Shown here: positions 29,101 to 35,789 of the stretch, in pieces
Layout: each line of letters starts with the position of its first letter
Position numbering within the stretch: position 1 is the stretch's first letter
Assembly: GCA_902799555.1 (NCBI GenBank)
Contig: CADCBB010000009.1
Location: 1-64,000 of the forward strand
DNA from: an uncultured Bacteroidales bacterium
GTDB lineage: Bacteria > Bacteroidota > Bacteroidia > Bacteroidales > Paludibacteraceae
Length of the DNA: 64,000 bases
Direction: 5' to 3'
The notes under the pieces: model-generated
Seen by the model: the letters and a program-made list of their open reading frames with translations, nothing else
The model's database searches: none
Told to the model about the DNA's origin: nothing
Program-made: the position numbers and the translations under genes

Positions 29101-31354
29101 CAAATGAAACCGTATAGACATTCTTCAATGTTGTAAACGATGCAGACGCACCTGCAGGGCTCTTTTCGCCACAAGCATTGTAAGCAATCACCTTAACTAC
29201 ATAAGTCGTATTCGCTGAAAGACCGGTGATGGCTTTGCTGGTTGCATTTACGTTCTCATATTCTACAGCCTTTGTCTCACCGTTGAATATCTGTACGGTG
29301 TATTTCGCAGCATCAGCAACTGCCGTCCAATTAGCGGTAGCTGTGGTCTGTGCAATAGAAGAAGTTTCTCCTACCGTCGGAGTAATGGCTGCAAAATCAG
29401 GACAAATAGTGAAGCCTTCGCCATTAGTCGCTGCACTCTCTCCGCAATCGTTCACCGACTTAACCGACCAAGTATATTCGCCTACTGCTAACGGATTAAC
29501 AGTATATGTTGTATTGGCAATGTCAGAAACCACTACCGGATCTGAACCTGCTTTCGTATAAGTCAATGTATATTTAGTTGCGCCAGAACCTGCTGTCCAA
29601 GAGAATACCGTCTTTCCGCGAGTTCCACCATCGTGTAAGGAGGTGCTCAATCCGCTCGGTACAGCAGGCAGAGCACACATAGTTGCCTCTACTAGTATTT
29701 CTTGCGCTGGCATATCGAATACAAATGACGTACTCGATGAACTTGTGTAAGTAAAGCTGTTGGTAATATCATTGAGGTCACTATCATATACTGTCCATTT
29801 AGTTACTAATCCACCTACTGCTGAAAGTGTAACTGATTCTCCTACGGGAATAAATGCCAAATCTTTATTAGCAGAGATTCTTAAGTCTCCTGTTGCCGGA
29901 TCTAAACTAAGCGGGTAACCCGGAGTAGGCTGAGTGGAATAAATTGCACTTCCGCCTGTCGGAGTTCTTCTATAGATAGCATATAAGTTGGTACCACTAT
30001 ATTCCTCCGCTCCTCCAGCAAAATAAGTTCCGCTTGCATAAGCCTGGCTATTAGTATTCGAAGCAAAGAGGTCTTTACTCCAGTTACCGTCAAACGTCCA
30101 ACCTGCAACATCTGCCGCCGTAGTCGGCAGAGCATTTGTCCCAGATTCAAAGTCACCTACCTTTGTCGCTCCGTTAGCGCCGTTGTACAAAGAAACGATT
30201 ACAACTCGAGAAAGAGAAATGAGTTGACTATTTGAACTAAATTCATAGAGGCTTTCTTTCGAATAATACGTTATTGAACCATAAACAACAACTACATCAC
30301 CTACTTGGATATCGTCAGCGGAAGTAAAGTTATTTCCGCTAGTTGATTTACCTTTATATACCCGGAATTGGTCTGAAGTGGTCTCGCCATCTACAGAAAT
30401 GTCATATGTAATCCATCCTGGCAAACTATTGCCAACTACATTGCTTACTTTACCAGTAACATAAACATTGGACGTACCAGTGTTCGCATCAATCGCATTC
30501 CGTGCATCAGCAACGGTATACGGATCTGCTGATGTACCAGCGTGCACTACCGGATAAATCTTATACTCAGCTGAAGCAACGGAAGAATTATCTAATCCGC
30601 TTTTTGTAGCAATTGCCTTAATAGTCTGCGTGCTGGAAACACTAATGACTCCTGTATATTCCGTTTTTGTATTATCCGGCGCAGAACCATCGGTTGTATA
30701 GTAGATAGTAGCACCCTTTGTTTCTGTAGAAATCGTCACACTCTGCGTACTCGTATACGTTCCTGCTGCCGGACTAAATGTTGGCGCAACACAACCGGTC
30801 GGTTGTGGTGTACCACCTATACCAGTGATTTCTAAGTCGTCAAAATATACTGCATAATTTGTAGCTGTGTTAGTGATTTTAATACGTAAATTTGATGCCG
30901 CAGGTAACGATGTCGCTTCTGTCTTGCTTTGCCATGTTGTTTTGCAACTATTATTTGAACTCAAATTTGTATAATTTGTACCATCTGTAGAATATGCTAC
31001 AGTAAATTTTGCACTTGTACTACCGCCCTTATAATTGTAGCTCAAGGAAATATTTGTATATCCAGTAGTATTAATATCCGAAATGATCAATTCTTTGATA
31101 GATGCACTAGACATGTATACATATCCAGAGCCAGAACTTCCAGACAAACCGCAAACATTGCCAGATGTTGATCCTACCTTGGCACTACCACTATAAGTAA
31201 TTCCAGCAGCAGACCAGCCGGAAAAAGACGATACATTTGTGTTAGAAGACGGAGATCCAAACGTTTCCGAATAAATAGTAACAGGATCTGTTCCCCACAT
31301 TTGTCCGATGCCGAAAGTGAAAATGAGCACTAAAACGGAGAGGAGTTTTAGCAT
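23102..31354 (-). CDS. Giant multi-domain surface protein (about 2,750 residues)
   Basis: From the ATG at 31354 the product starts with signal peptide MLKLLSVLVLIFTFGIGQMW; the frame extends 30 codons further to 31444 through an 11-bp-period repeat, which lacks signal character. Domains in order: a jelly-roll-like module; chitobiase C-type repeats (TFSPAAGTYTSTQSVTISTE, GATIYYTTDGS); an OB-fold-like segment; fibronectin-III-like modules (TATANWTAVADAAKYTVQI); InlB/Listeria-Bacteroides repeats (FDANGGTGSIEAV); three more chitobiase-type repeats; a BIG2-like domain (VELNKTELSLEEGQS); further InlB repeats; and the tail KVIIDEHVYILRGGQMYDVN. Probably an adhesin or carbohydrate-binding surface protein exported by the T9SS; this is inference. 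Head to head with a truncated relative. Confidence 0.85.
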   Translation of the reverse strand: MLKLLSVLVLIFTFGIGQMWGTDPVTIYSETFGSPSSNTNVSSFSGWSAAGITYSGSAKVGSTSGNVCGLSGSSGSGYVYMSSASIKELIISDINTTGYTNISLSYNYKGGSTSAKFTVAYSTDGTNYTNLSSNNSCKTTWQSKTEATSLPAASNLRIKITNTATNYAVYFDDLEITGIGGTPQPTGCVAPTFSPAAGTYTSTQSVTISTETKGATIYYTTDGSAPDNTKTEYTGVISVSSTQTIKAIATKSGLDNSSVASAEYKIYPVVHAGTSADPYTVADARNAIDANTGTSNVYVTGKVSNVVGNSLPGWITYDISVDGETTSDQFRVYKGKSTSGNNFTSADDIQVGDVVVVYGSITYYSKESLYEFSSNSQLISLSRVVIVSLYNGANGATKVGDFESGTNALPTTAADVAGWTFDGNWSKDLFASNTNSQAYASGTYFAGGAEEYSGTNLYAIYRRTPTGGSAIYSTQPTPGYPLSLDPATGDLRISANKDLAFIPVGESVTLSAVGGLVTKWTVYDSDLNDITNSFTYTSSSSTSFVFDMPAQEILVEATMCALPAVPSGLSTSLHDGGTRGKTVFSWTAGSGATKYTLTYTKAGSDPVVVSDIANTTYTVNPLAVGEYTWSVKSVNDCGESAATNGEGFTICPDFAAITPTVGETSSIAQTTATANWTAVADAAKYTVQIFNGETKAVEYENVNATSKAITGLSANTTYVVKVIAYNACGEKSPAGASASFTTLKNVYTVSFDANGGTGSIEAVNVTDGEATTLPSSGFTKAGFSLSGWKVNNEGALLEKGASYTVTGAATLYAQWSPNTITVTYKPNGPTADEVEENFTYGEEYNAKAANTFSREGYQFKHWNNAADGSGAVTLAAGAAYTGTEDIDLYAIWDQLYTVRWVVNGGENPQSQTAIAGTALTAAPVPTASDCDNSKVFVGWTETQHYTDATDAPSDLFEYANTLTMPVGGATYYAVFANETPGSNDASVTSTFNTSAWGEGEDGTNDDLWTSGQAGSQMQTGRGIQVTKNASGANATTKASYGEVSSVVITYSTNASSSAGSIAIQVGLTNYVTDNNVTVSGGTTDRTTTFTAPQSTDDATGAVKITVTCTTNSVYVKSVKINYKEDATVRTNYATDCNTVLPVCETPTFNAEEGEYTVVKNVTIETATEGATIYYTTDGSNPATSDTKLTYSSAVRVDHTLTLKAVAVKENYVNSTVKSAEYTINLPQCATPTFSVEAGRYTETKSVELSCETEGADIYYTTDGETPTTGSTKYTEAISVATNMTIKAVAIAENTTLSEVASATYKIVGPGSTLWELVESTNDLNDGDIIVIASNTQGKTTNSTITTSNSANYFGEEVATFSEDKSEITELSDDAQQFTLGKSGNYWTLSNGTQYLKETAVKKLAWDNNAFNWAISIDETTHAATISNSNTAGNRILHNVTNNRFTTYSSDLSASMLLPQIYRKTVICIEPETELAFASSVPTAIDASEKAQLATTGGNGNTVTYSVISNNANAASIDNQNKFSAVVAGTYTVQARQAVSNDYKCAQTTTIDIVVTVAATGVELNKTELSLEEGQSEALVATVKPNDASNKNVAWSVTEGSAYVEVDANGKVTGKAVGSGVVQVKTEDGEFTATCAVTVTPPTPVLTLTATNPLAFDNVEPNLTKDLTVNLKGSYLVANATYSIEGDNVFTVETELDNDVIGSEDGQTLTIRFAPIAEGDKSATITFTSGVASQTLTVTGIGKKRYTATLHAGNGSVTSETIQESSIGSGITLPEATLSQTLQDGGWSFVGWSETELINETAEVPTTINAGAYAITADKELYAVYTRSNIVEKTASKNSGFNSYSNVTIEEGKPIKFTASSGSGESNHVRVYANATLTVNGNGTTVKKVEFVSLSSYKATNFTVNNVSLTGEVWEGSATSVVFTATKQVRFSSIAVTYQTSEGLFTTYPAELFAIEFDLNGGEGNFSEQTVTKGSSYTMDGSEPTKQYFTFDGWSDGVNTYAADATISNVQNDITLTAQWIEVSKADVIFKNGETTVQTIANKHQGESYDLIAAPAAEEGTQFIGWRNESTGAVYDASTTDFVMGTPAADSVYVAQWLIITPEPDNDAIVAEDLSNGEWILVTNENQIHTGDVVIIAAKNEGYALGLQHIDGNKCWRTQTAITKEDNKISNPSDDVAKLYVQNGYGEGQFCLYDMNTSVKGYLYDPQFGSNNYLATQNAIVKNGSWIITIAADATATIQSAGTEKYLKYNSTSGQERFSCYNTSTNVALYKWVKKITTDMNVSTVTLTDAVIVPDGKTLTINVDATLDNLTVENGGKVQIAENKQLDVQDFYIGGTHGKSGQVMNAENLHVDGDAYFDFTLGVDITDEGGAAKAEAQWHNFSVPFPVSATSGVYGWRNNQWEQLTNEVDYAIEDYHGELRKNGEYGWKKFRSIMTPGHTYSMTVNGDIQTYRFKKAGDYTFDADPTVEFSQHAATGSGTSSDAGWNGLGNMRLCYSSINNTNIAETTPEGQSTGRYVLVLNAKDYRYDAYLLSKINLTVGSAFFIQASADGTMGFNAAQATVDQVYAPARTQAKIAEPIMVTMSGERGTDHMYISADEDATSTYQIGRDMQRMFATSNPTTPLIYTMNYGGLKLAAEDAPMVNDQAVYTLQLYAPIAGVYTLQTEAVTDADVYLTYEGAIIWNISESEYTVDLNKGKNNGYGLLLRAKAQSVVTGIDQIDAKAGVQKVIIDEHVYILRGGQMYDVNGKMVK

Positions 31355-31504
31355 AGTGGACCGACGGTGAGCCGACGGTGAACCGACTGTCAAGGCTAAC
31401 GTCCTACCAACGTCAAGCCTTTCAAGAGATAATAAGTGTTTCATATATAAATGTATTTAAATTGTTTTTGCAACATATTATAAATCATTAAATATCATAA
31501 CATT

Positions 31505-32119
31505 ATGAGAAAACTCAAACTATTTTCAATGCTCTTACTCCTACTTATAGGAGCCGGGCAAGTGTGGGGAGCGGAAGAAATCTACAAAACGGCTCTGTTT
31601 GGTAGTAGTTATAACTCTCAAGGTATTTCTAGTTATTCCAACTCATGGTATAGCACAAATGACGGATTTCGAGTTAATATCGAAAATGCCAATAATAGCA
31701 ATAATGCGTGGACTTACATCAAGATGGGTTCAAAGAGCGCAGCTTCTACTGGAACAATTACGACAAATGCAGCCATTGATAAAGCCGTAACAAAAGTGGT
31801 GTTGACAATAGATGCAATAACTACTAATAGTATTAATAGCATCACTTTAAAGACTTCATTCAATGGGTCTTCATGGACAAATGCAGGTACTTTTGATAAA
31901 AGTACTGGTGCAAAAATAGTAACCCTTTCAGCGCCTGCAGCATCTCTTTATTACAAAATAGAAGTCGATTGCAAAAAGGATAAAAACGGATTAATATCTA
32001 TCAGCCGCGTGGATTATTATCAAAACACTGGAGGTGGGTCAGGAAATCCGACCGTTTTTCGCAGACCATTCAAAAAAAACTTTCAATCAGGACTTTTATA
32101 TAATATTTATAAAAATTAA
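31505..32119 (+). pseudogene. Truncated relative of the giant surface proteins
   Basis: 204 residues. The signal peptide MRKLKLFSMLLLLLIGAGQV closely resembles that of the giant neighbour, and the following 150 residues (FKVN-type jelly roll: TNAAIDKAVTKVVLTIDAIT ... ASLYYKIEVDCKKDKNGLIS) look like its first module. After a GGGSGNPT linker, where the next domain would begin, the frame drifts into FRRPFKKNFQSGLLYNIYKN and stops in AT-rich DNA. There is no C-terminal tail. I read it as the 5' remnant of a larger gene, though a short secreted protein cannot be excluded. Confidence 0.6.
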
Positions 32120-32131
32120 TGTAAAAAAATT

Positions 32132-32209
32132 ATGGATTTTAATATTTTAATATTAATAATTGAAATTTTGCAATTATTAATAGCTGTTTTAGCCTTATTC
32201 AAAAAATAA
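32132..32209 (+). CDS. 25-residue hydrophobic peptide
   Basis: ATG at 32132 opens MDFNILILIIEILQLLIAVL and ends ALFKK, stop at 32207-32209. One charged residue, then a continuous hydrophobic helix with lysines at the end: the layout of small membrane peptides, including type I toxins. The stop codon sits inside a 14-bp-stem hairpin that could end the transcript. No clear TAnnTTTG promoter is visible; TATAAT-like AT-rich DNA precedes it. Not recognised by name. Confidence 0.4.
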   Translation: MDFNILILIIEILQLLIAVLALFKK

Positions 32210-32218
32210 GGCTAAAAC
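32186..32218. terminator. 14-bp-stem hairpin over the end of the small hydrophobic ORF
   Basis: GTTTTAGCCTTATT-CAAAA-AATAAGGCTAAAAC is a perfect inverted repeat. There is no strong T-run on either side, so terminator function is probable rather than sure. Confidence 0.55.
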
Positions 32219-32260
32219 TAATTGTATTCTCGATTCCCCTTTAGTTTAAGTGTTTCATAA

Positions 32261-32305
32261 TGTCAATGTTCGTCTCCATCTTGTTTTAGTGCTGATGGAT
32301 AGCAC
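32261..32305. repeat. 47-bp hairpin element, copy 1 of 4
   Basis: TGTCAATGTTC.TCTCCATC.TGTTTT.AGTGCTGATGGATAGCAC, ending in a GTGCT-N7-AGCAC inverted repeat. Further copies are at 33279-33324, 35048-35094 and 37180-37215; two of them lie at the 3' ends of the recombinase genes. Confidence 0.8.
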
Positions 32306-32462
32306 TATTTCTTATCCCATTCGGGAACGATTACTTCAAAATCACGGGATAATATATATAATATATTATAGGTGTTGGTATGATACGATATAACCCTTAC
32401 TTGCCCTTTACTTACCCCTTACATTATTTCTTTGGATCATTTTTGACCATTTTGGACGAACA
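32273..32462. repeat. 190-bp direct repeat, left copy of the recombinase island
   Basis: From TCTCCATC to GGACGAAC this segment matches 37180-37370 almost base for base in the same orientation; both contain CTTATCCCATTCGGGAACGA, an AT palindrome, TGATACGATATAACCCTTAC and a TTTGGATCATTTTxGxxxxTTTxGAC motif. Part of it also sits upstream of uvrB. Read on the reverse strand, FEVIVPEWDKK and a stop codon are visible, so it may be a gene-end remnant. Together with the terminator below it fills the stretch 32210-32518. Confidence 0.85.
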
Positions 32463-32464
32463 CA

Positions 32465-32503
32465 ACAAAAAACGGCAACTCCGTTTATAATGGAATTACC
32501 GTT
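32465..32503 (-). terminator. Terminator of the antitoxin-PIN toxin operon
   Basis: Reverse strand AACGGTAATTCC ... GGAGTTGCCGTT followed by TTTTTT; a 12-bp stem with two G-T pairs. Confidence 0.8.
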
Positions 32504-32518
32504 TGTGGTGAAAGATAG

Positions 32519-32929
32519 TTAGACTTGTTGGAGTAACTTCATAAAGTCATCCAGATTGATTACATCTATCGGTGGAAAATTAATTCCTTTCAGTACATCG
32601 TAATGGTGGTCGTTGGTGACAATGTATCTAGCATTGGCAGCAATAGCACAATCCACAAACTTGTTGTCATCAGGATCTTGAGTTATCAAACCAAAGTTAT
32701 AATACGGTGTAATCAACTCAACAAAGCTGCTGTTGATAATAGTCTTTATGATAGTCTCTGCGGTGTCGTAATCAACAAAACGCTGTAAAATCTCCAAGTA
32801 CTCAGAGATAATTTCATTGGATACGCATAGTGTGTTACGACCATCTTCCATAGATTCCCAAACAGCGTGATAGCGACTGCGTGGAGAAACGCTTTGGATG
32901 AGACCGTTGGTATCAAGAACAATGCGCAT
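32519..32929 (-). CDS. PIN-domain toxin (TIGR00305-like)
   Basis: 136 residues. The PIN core is visible: MRIVLDTNGLIQS with the first acidic residue, EIISEYLEIL with the conserved Glu, and DPDDNKFVDCAIAANARYIV with the C-terminal acidic cluster, followed by TNDHHYDVL. The family are metal-dependent RNases, usually toxins of toxin-antitoxin pairs. It starts 2 nt after the stop of a 76-residue upstream gene, the probable antitoxin. A terminator follows. Confidence 0.9.
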   Translation of the reverse strand: MRIVLDTNGLIQSVSPRSRYHAVWESMEDGRNTLCVSNEIISEYLEILQRFVDYDTAETIIKTIINSSFVELITPYYNFGLITQDPDDNKFVDCAIAANARYIVTNDHHYDVLKGINFPPIDVINLDDFMKLLQQV

Positions 32930-32931
32930 AA

Positions 32932-33162
32932 TCAGTTGAGTTGATGTAAATCCATTTGATTGATTTCATCCAGACGCGCCTGATCTAGAGTCCCGTTATC
33001 CCACAACTCGTTCAAACGACCTTTCATCTTTTTAGAGTAGTAACTGTATAAAACCTCCTTTAATTCAATTAACCCCTGTTCTGCTTTATCTACAGAAAAC
33101 ATTCTTAATAGTTGAATCTGCATAGGGTTAAAAGCCGGACTTTGTTGCAATGCTGCTTCCAT
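32932..33162 (-). CDS. Probable antitoxin partner of the PIN toxin
   Basis: 76 residues from the ATG at 33162 (MEAALQQSPAFNPMQIQLLR); the frame extends upstream to 33327 through the promoter and the 47-bp element and is not used. The protein is helical (FSVDKAEQGLIELKEVLYSY, YSKKMKGRLNELWDNGTLDQ). The Q-I-Q-L-L-x-M-F and L-x-x-x-L-x-x-Y-Y pattern is common in Bacteroidetes antitoxin-like proteins paired with PIN genes. Assignment rests on position, size and own promoter. Confidence 0.75.
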   Translation of the reverse strand: MEAALQQSPAFNPMQIQLLRMFSVDKAEQGLIELKEVLYSYYSKKMKGRLNELWDNGTLDQARLDEINQMDLHQLN

Positions 33163-33196
33163 AGTAATTTTCCTTTCCGTTTTACCTTTGACGCTG

Positions 33197-33227
33197 CAAA
33201 GGTACAACAAAAATCTGACATATGCAA
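33197..33227 (-). promoter_or_regulatory. Promoter of the antitoxin-PIN operon
   Basis: Reverse strand TTGCATATGTCA, spacer, TACCTTTG (33197-33204). Confidence 0.75.
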
Positions 33228-33278
33228 GTTTTTTAGCAAGTATTTGCCAAATTTCTGCATTTTTCGGTAATTCCATTA

Positions 33279-33324
33279 TGTCAATGTTCATCTCCATCCT
33301 GTTTTTAGTGCTGATGGATAGCAC
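33279..33324. repeat. 47-bp hairpin element, copy 2 of 4
   Basis: Directly downstream of recombinase 1: TGTCAATGTTCATCTCCATC, CTGTTTTTAGTG, CTGATGGATAGCAC. Ends 3 nt before the recombinase stop. Confidence 0.8.
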
Positions 33325-33326
33325 CA

Positions 33327-33929
33327 CTATATTTCATTCCTTTTCAGGTATCTCCTTAAAGTCGTTCGGCTGCAGTGCAGGTGTTGGGCGATTGAGCGCT
33401 GCGATTTGCCGGCTGCTAAGGCTTTGCGGATGTATTCCTCTTTGCCGTAGAGCGGATGGAGTTCCGGTCGGTTCTTGCTTCCTTTCGGTCGGCCTATATG
33501 CTTGCCCTCTGCTTTCAGTCGCGCCAAGGCTTCCCGTGTCCGCTGGCTGATCAGGTTACGCTCTATCTCCGCGCTCAGCCCAAAGGCAAATGCCAACACC
33601 TTACTCTGTATATCATCGCCCAGCCGGTAGCCGTCCTTGATCGTCCATACTTTACATCCGCGGCGCATGCAGTAACTCAAGATCTCCATGATCATGTAGA
33701 GGTTTCTGCCCAAGCGACTTAACTCGCTGCAAATAATCAAATCCCCGCTCCCTACATGTTTTACCAACTTCCCCAAACGACGCTTCGTGTAGGATTTGGT
33801 TCCGGATACCGTCTCTTCTATCCACCCGTCTATCTCTATCCCCTCTTGTGCGCAGAAGCGGTTGATCTCAAATCGCTGGTTCTCCACCGTCTGCTTGTCA
33901 CTACTTACGCGGATATAGCCATATGTCAT
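33327..33929 (-). CDS. Mpi-like serine site-specific recombinase (DNA invertase), copy 1
   Basis: 200 residues. The resolvase/invertase catalytic domain has the nucleophile Ser in YGYIRVSSDKQ (Ser9), SELSRLGRN with the active-site arginines, and the long E helix around FAFGLSAEIERNLISQRTRE. A hinge GRPKGSKNRP leads into a C-terminal HTH (KSQRSIAQHLHCSRTTLRRY). Sequence and size match Mpi-type invertases of Bacteroides, which flip promoter segments of surface-polysaccharide genes. About seven residues differ from copy 2, nearly all in the DNA-binding region. No obvious target inverted repeats flank it directly; a candidate target lies at 59860-60086. Confidence 0.92.
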   Translation of the reverse strand: MTYGYIRVSSDKQTVENQRFEINRFCAQEGIEIDGWIEETVSGTKSYTKRRLGKLVKHVGSGDLIICSELSRLGRNLYMIMEILSYCMRRGCKVWTIKDGYRLGDDIQSKVLAFAFGLSAEIERNLISQRTREALARLKAEGKHIGRPKGSKNRPELHPLYGKEEYIRKALAAGKSQRSIAQHLHCSRTTLRRYLKRNEI

Positions 33930-33933
33930 TATT

Positions 33934-34418
33934 TTTGGATCATTTTTGGCTCTTTTGGACTAACCTCTAAAAATTTGCTCTGAGAATTTTGAGAATTTTG
34001 AGAATTCTTAGCCGCAAGGGCAACGATTATTTCTCAATTTTCTCAATTTTCTCACTTTTCTCACTTTTCTCATGTGATTTTTGCATTGAGATTTTGAGAC
34101 TTTTGAGACACTTTCATCTAATCCGTTTAATTCGTGTACTTTCCAATTGTCTCAATTGTCTCAACTGTCTCATGTTTTTTCAGTCTTTTTTGGATCATTT
34201 TGGGCTTTTTGGACTAACAATCCGCTTCAAAACGTTAGTGATTCCTTAGATATTGCTTAATCATTCCTTATTCATTCTCGGTCCTATCTGCCTCTATTCT
34301 TGGATGGATCATTGTGTCAATTCTTCCTATTAATTCTTTTCTCTCTCTCTTTAAATCCGTCCAATCTGTCCCATCTGTGGAAGCTTTTTCGGATCATTTT
34401 GGGCCCTTTTGGACTAAT
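33934..34418. repeat. Repeat-packed stretch between recombinase 1 and the ParE toxin
   Basis: Gene-free 33930-34482. Three copies of the motif TTTGGATCATTTTxGGC..TTTGGACTAA lie at 33934-33963, 34189-34218 and 34390-34418 (others at 32431 and 37340). Between them are 9-bp-period arrays: TGAGAATTT units at 33981-34008, CTCAATTTT/CTCACTTTT units at 34032-34072, and TTGAGAC and GTCTCAAxT units at 34087-34173, which together form an imperfect dyad. The segment 34077-34173 has an inverted relative at 53271-53379. No convincing ORF. Confidence 0.75.
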
Positions 34419-34424
34419 ACGACA

Positions 34425-34459
34425 AGAAAAAAGTTTCCAATCCATCGGACCAGAAACTT
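34425..34459 (-). terminator. Terminator of the ParD/ParE operon
   Basis: Reverse strand AAGTTTC ... GAAACTT followed by TTTTC, about 25 nt past the toxin stop. Confidence 0.7.
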
Positions 34460-34482
34460 GTAGAGTATAAAAGAATAGAATT

Positions 34483-34794
34483 TTATTGCAAACCTTGCGT
34501 CAGCGTTTTTATGCCACGACGGGTATCCCACCAATCAACAATAACTATGAAGTCATTCTCTATGTAATATATACATTTGGTCAGTTCTGAGATAACATAA
34601 CTGCGATATTCTTTCCGCATTCCTTCCAATAAAGGTTCAACTTTTCCTATTTGAGGATTCTCCAAAACTGTCTTTTTCCACTCCTCAATAGCTTCCACAT
34701 AATCTGCATGCGCGGCAAAACCAAACGAGAACAATATATAGTCCTCGATAGCTTGGCGGCGAACATAAGCTCTATCAGACCAAATGATCCGCAT
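34483..34794 (-). CDS. RelE/ParE-family toxin
   Basis: 103 residues. The fold pattern fits ParE: MRIIWSDRAYVRRQAIEDYI, two helices with ADYVEAIEEWKKTVLENPQI, the strand-turn EGMRKEYRSYVISELTKCIY and YIENDFIVIVDWWDTRRG. ParE members poison DNA gyrase, RelE members cut mRNA; which applies cannot be read here. The start codon overlaps the stop of a 45-residue upstream gene by one base (TAATG), typical of an antitoxin-toxin pair. Confidence 0.87.
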   Translation of the reverse strand: MRIIWSDRAYVRRQAIEDYILFSFGFAAHADYVEAIEEWKKTVLENPQIGKVEPLLEGMRKEYRSYVISELTKCIYYIENDFIVIVDWWDTRRGIKTLTQGLQ

Positions 34795-34931
34795 TAGGCT
34801 AATTGGCGATTACGTTGTTCTAACATCCAATTAACTTGCTCGTCAGTATAATACTGACCACGCTCTACCTGACGAGTGCCTTCTTCTACGCTTGCTCGCA
34901 ACTCTTCTACGGAATAAAGGTATTGCTCCAT
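34794..34931 (-). CDS. 45-residue antitoxin partner of the ParE-like toxin
   Basis: ATG at 34931 opens MEQYLYSVEELRASVEEGTR and continues with a helical acidic/basic segment (QVERGQYYTDEQVNWMLEQR) to a stop overlapping the toxin ATG. Short and likely too small for ORF callers. No separate DNA-binding domain is obvious; it looks like the toxin-wrapping part of an antitoxin (E-G-x-x-Q-x-x-x-G-x-x-x-T-x-E-E-V pattern of Bacteroidetes ParD-like proteins). Own promoter at 34967. Confidence 0.75.
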   Translation of the reverse strand: MEQYLYSVEELRASVEEGTRQVERGQYYTDEQVNWMLEQRNRQLA

Positions 34932-34966
34932 AACTATCAAATTTAGTTGTTAAACCTTTGCGACTG

Positions 34967-34997
34967 CAAAGGTACTGCTTTTTTTTGATATATGCAA
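34967..34997 (-). promoter_or_regulatory. Promoter of the ParD/ParE operon
   Basis: Reverse strand TTGCATATATCA, spacer, TACCTTTG (34967-34974). Confidence 0.75.
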
Positions 34998-35047
34998 GAT
35001 TTTTGGCAAAAAAGTGCATAATTGGAGCATTTTTATACTCTACAACT

Positions 35048-35094
35048 TGTCAATGTTCATCTCCATCCTGTTTTTTAGTGCTGATGGATTGCAC
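35048..35094. repeat. 47-bp hairpin element, copy 3 of 4
   Basis: Same element as downstream of recombinase 1; here its last base coincides with the recombinase 2 stop codon. Confidence 0.8.
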
Positions 35095-35696
35095 TATATT
35101 TCATTCTTTTGCAAGAATCTTCTCAACGTATTTCGGCTGCAGTGCAGATGTCGGGCGATTGAGCGCTGCGATTTGCCGGCTGCTAAGGCTTTGCGGATGT
35201 ATTCCTTTTTGCCGTAGAGCGGATGGACTTCCGGTCGGTTCTTGCTTCCTTTCGGTCGCCCTATATGCTTGCCCTCTGCTTTCAGTCGCGCCAAGGCTTC
35301 CCGTGTCCGCTGGCTGATCAGGTTCCGCTCTATCTCCGCGCTCAGCCCAAAAGCAAATGCCAATACCTTACTCTGTATATCATCCCCCAAGCGGTAGCCG
35401 TCCTTGATCGTCCATACTTTACATCCGCGGCGCATGCAGTAACTCAAGATCTCCATGATCATGTAGAGGTTTCTACCCAAGCGACTTAACTCGCTGCAAA
35501 TAATCAAATCCCCGCTCCCCACATGTTTTACCAACTTCCCCAAACGACGCTTCGTGTAGGATTTTGTACCCGATACCGTCTCTTCTATCCACCCGTCTAT
35601 CTCTATCCCCTCTTGTGCGCAGAAGCGGTTGATCTCAAATCGCTGGTTCTCCACTGTCTGCTTGTCACTACTTACGCGGATATAGCCATATGTCAT
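35094..35696 (-). CDS. Mpi-like serine site-specific recombinase (DNA invertase), copy 2
   Basis: 200 residues, about 96% identical to copy 1 by eye. The catalytic domain is the same (Ser9 in RVSSDKQ; SELSRLGRN). Differences cluster in the DNA-binding end: SIARHLHCSRNTLRRFLQKN versus SIAQHLHCSRTTLRRYLKRN, so the two could prefer slightly different sites. The DNA identity covers the whole gene and about 45 bp beyond its stop, so one copy arose by recent duplication. Each copy is followed by a toxin-antitoxin operon. Upstream lies a cluster of three palindromic operator-like sites. Confidence 0.92.
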   Translation of the reverse strand: MTYGYIRVSSDKQTVENQRFEINRFCAQEGIEIDGWIEETVSGTKSYTKRRLGKLVKHVGSGDLIICSELSRLGRNLYMIMEILSYCMRRGCKVWTIKDGYRLGDDIQSKVLAFAFGLSAEIERNLISQRTREALARLKAEGKHIGRPKGSKNRPEVHPLYGKKEYIRKALAAGKSQRSIARHLHCSRNTLRRFLQKNEI

Positions 35697-35789
35697 TCTT
35701 TCAATAATTCATCTCTCACTTTTTTGTGCCGTGAGTAGCACTTTGCCATATTGTTTGTTATTTTAAATTATTTTCTCTCTTCTGTGGGT

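Noticed and set aside
33163..33327. N-terminal extension of the PIN antitoxin
   Set aside because: It runs through the promoter TACCTTTG and the 47-bp element; the ATG at 33162 fits much better.
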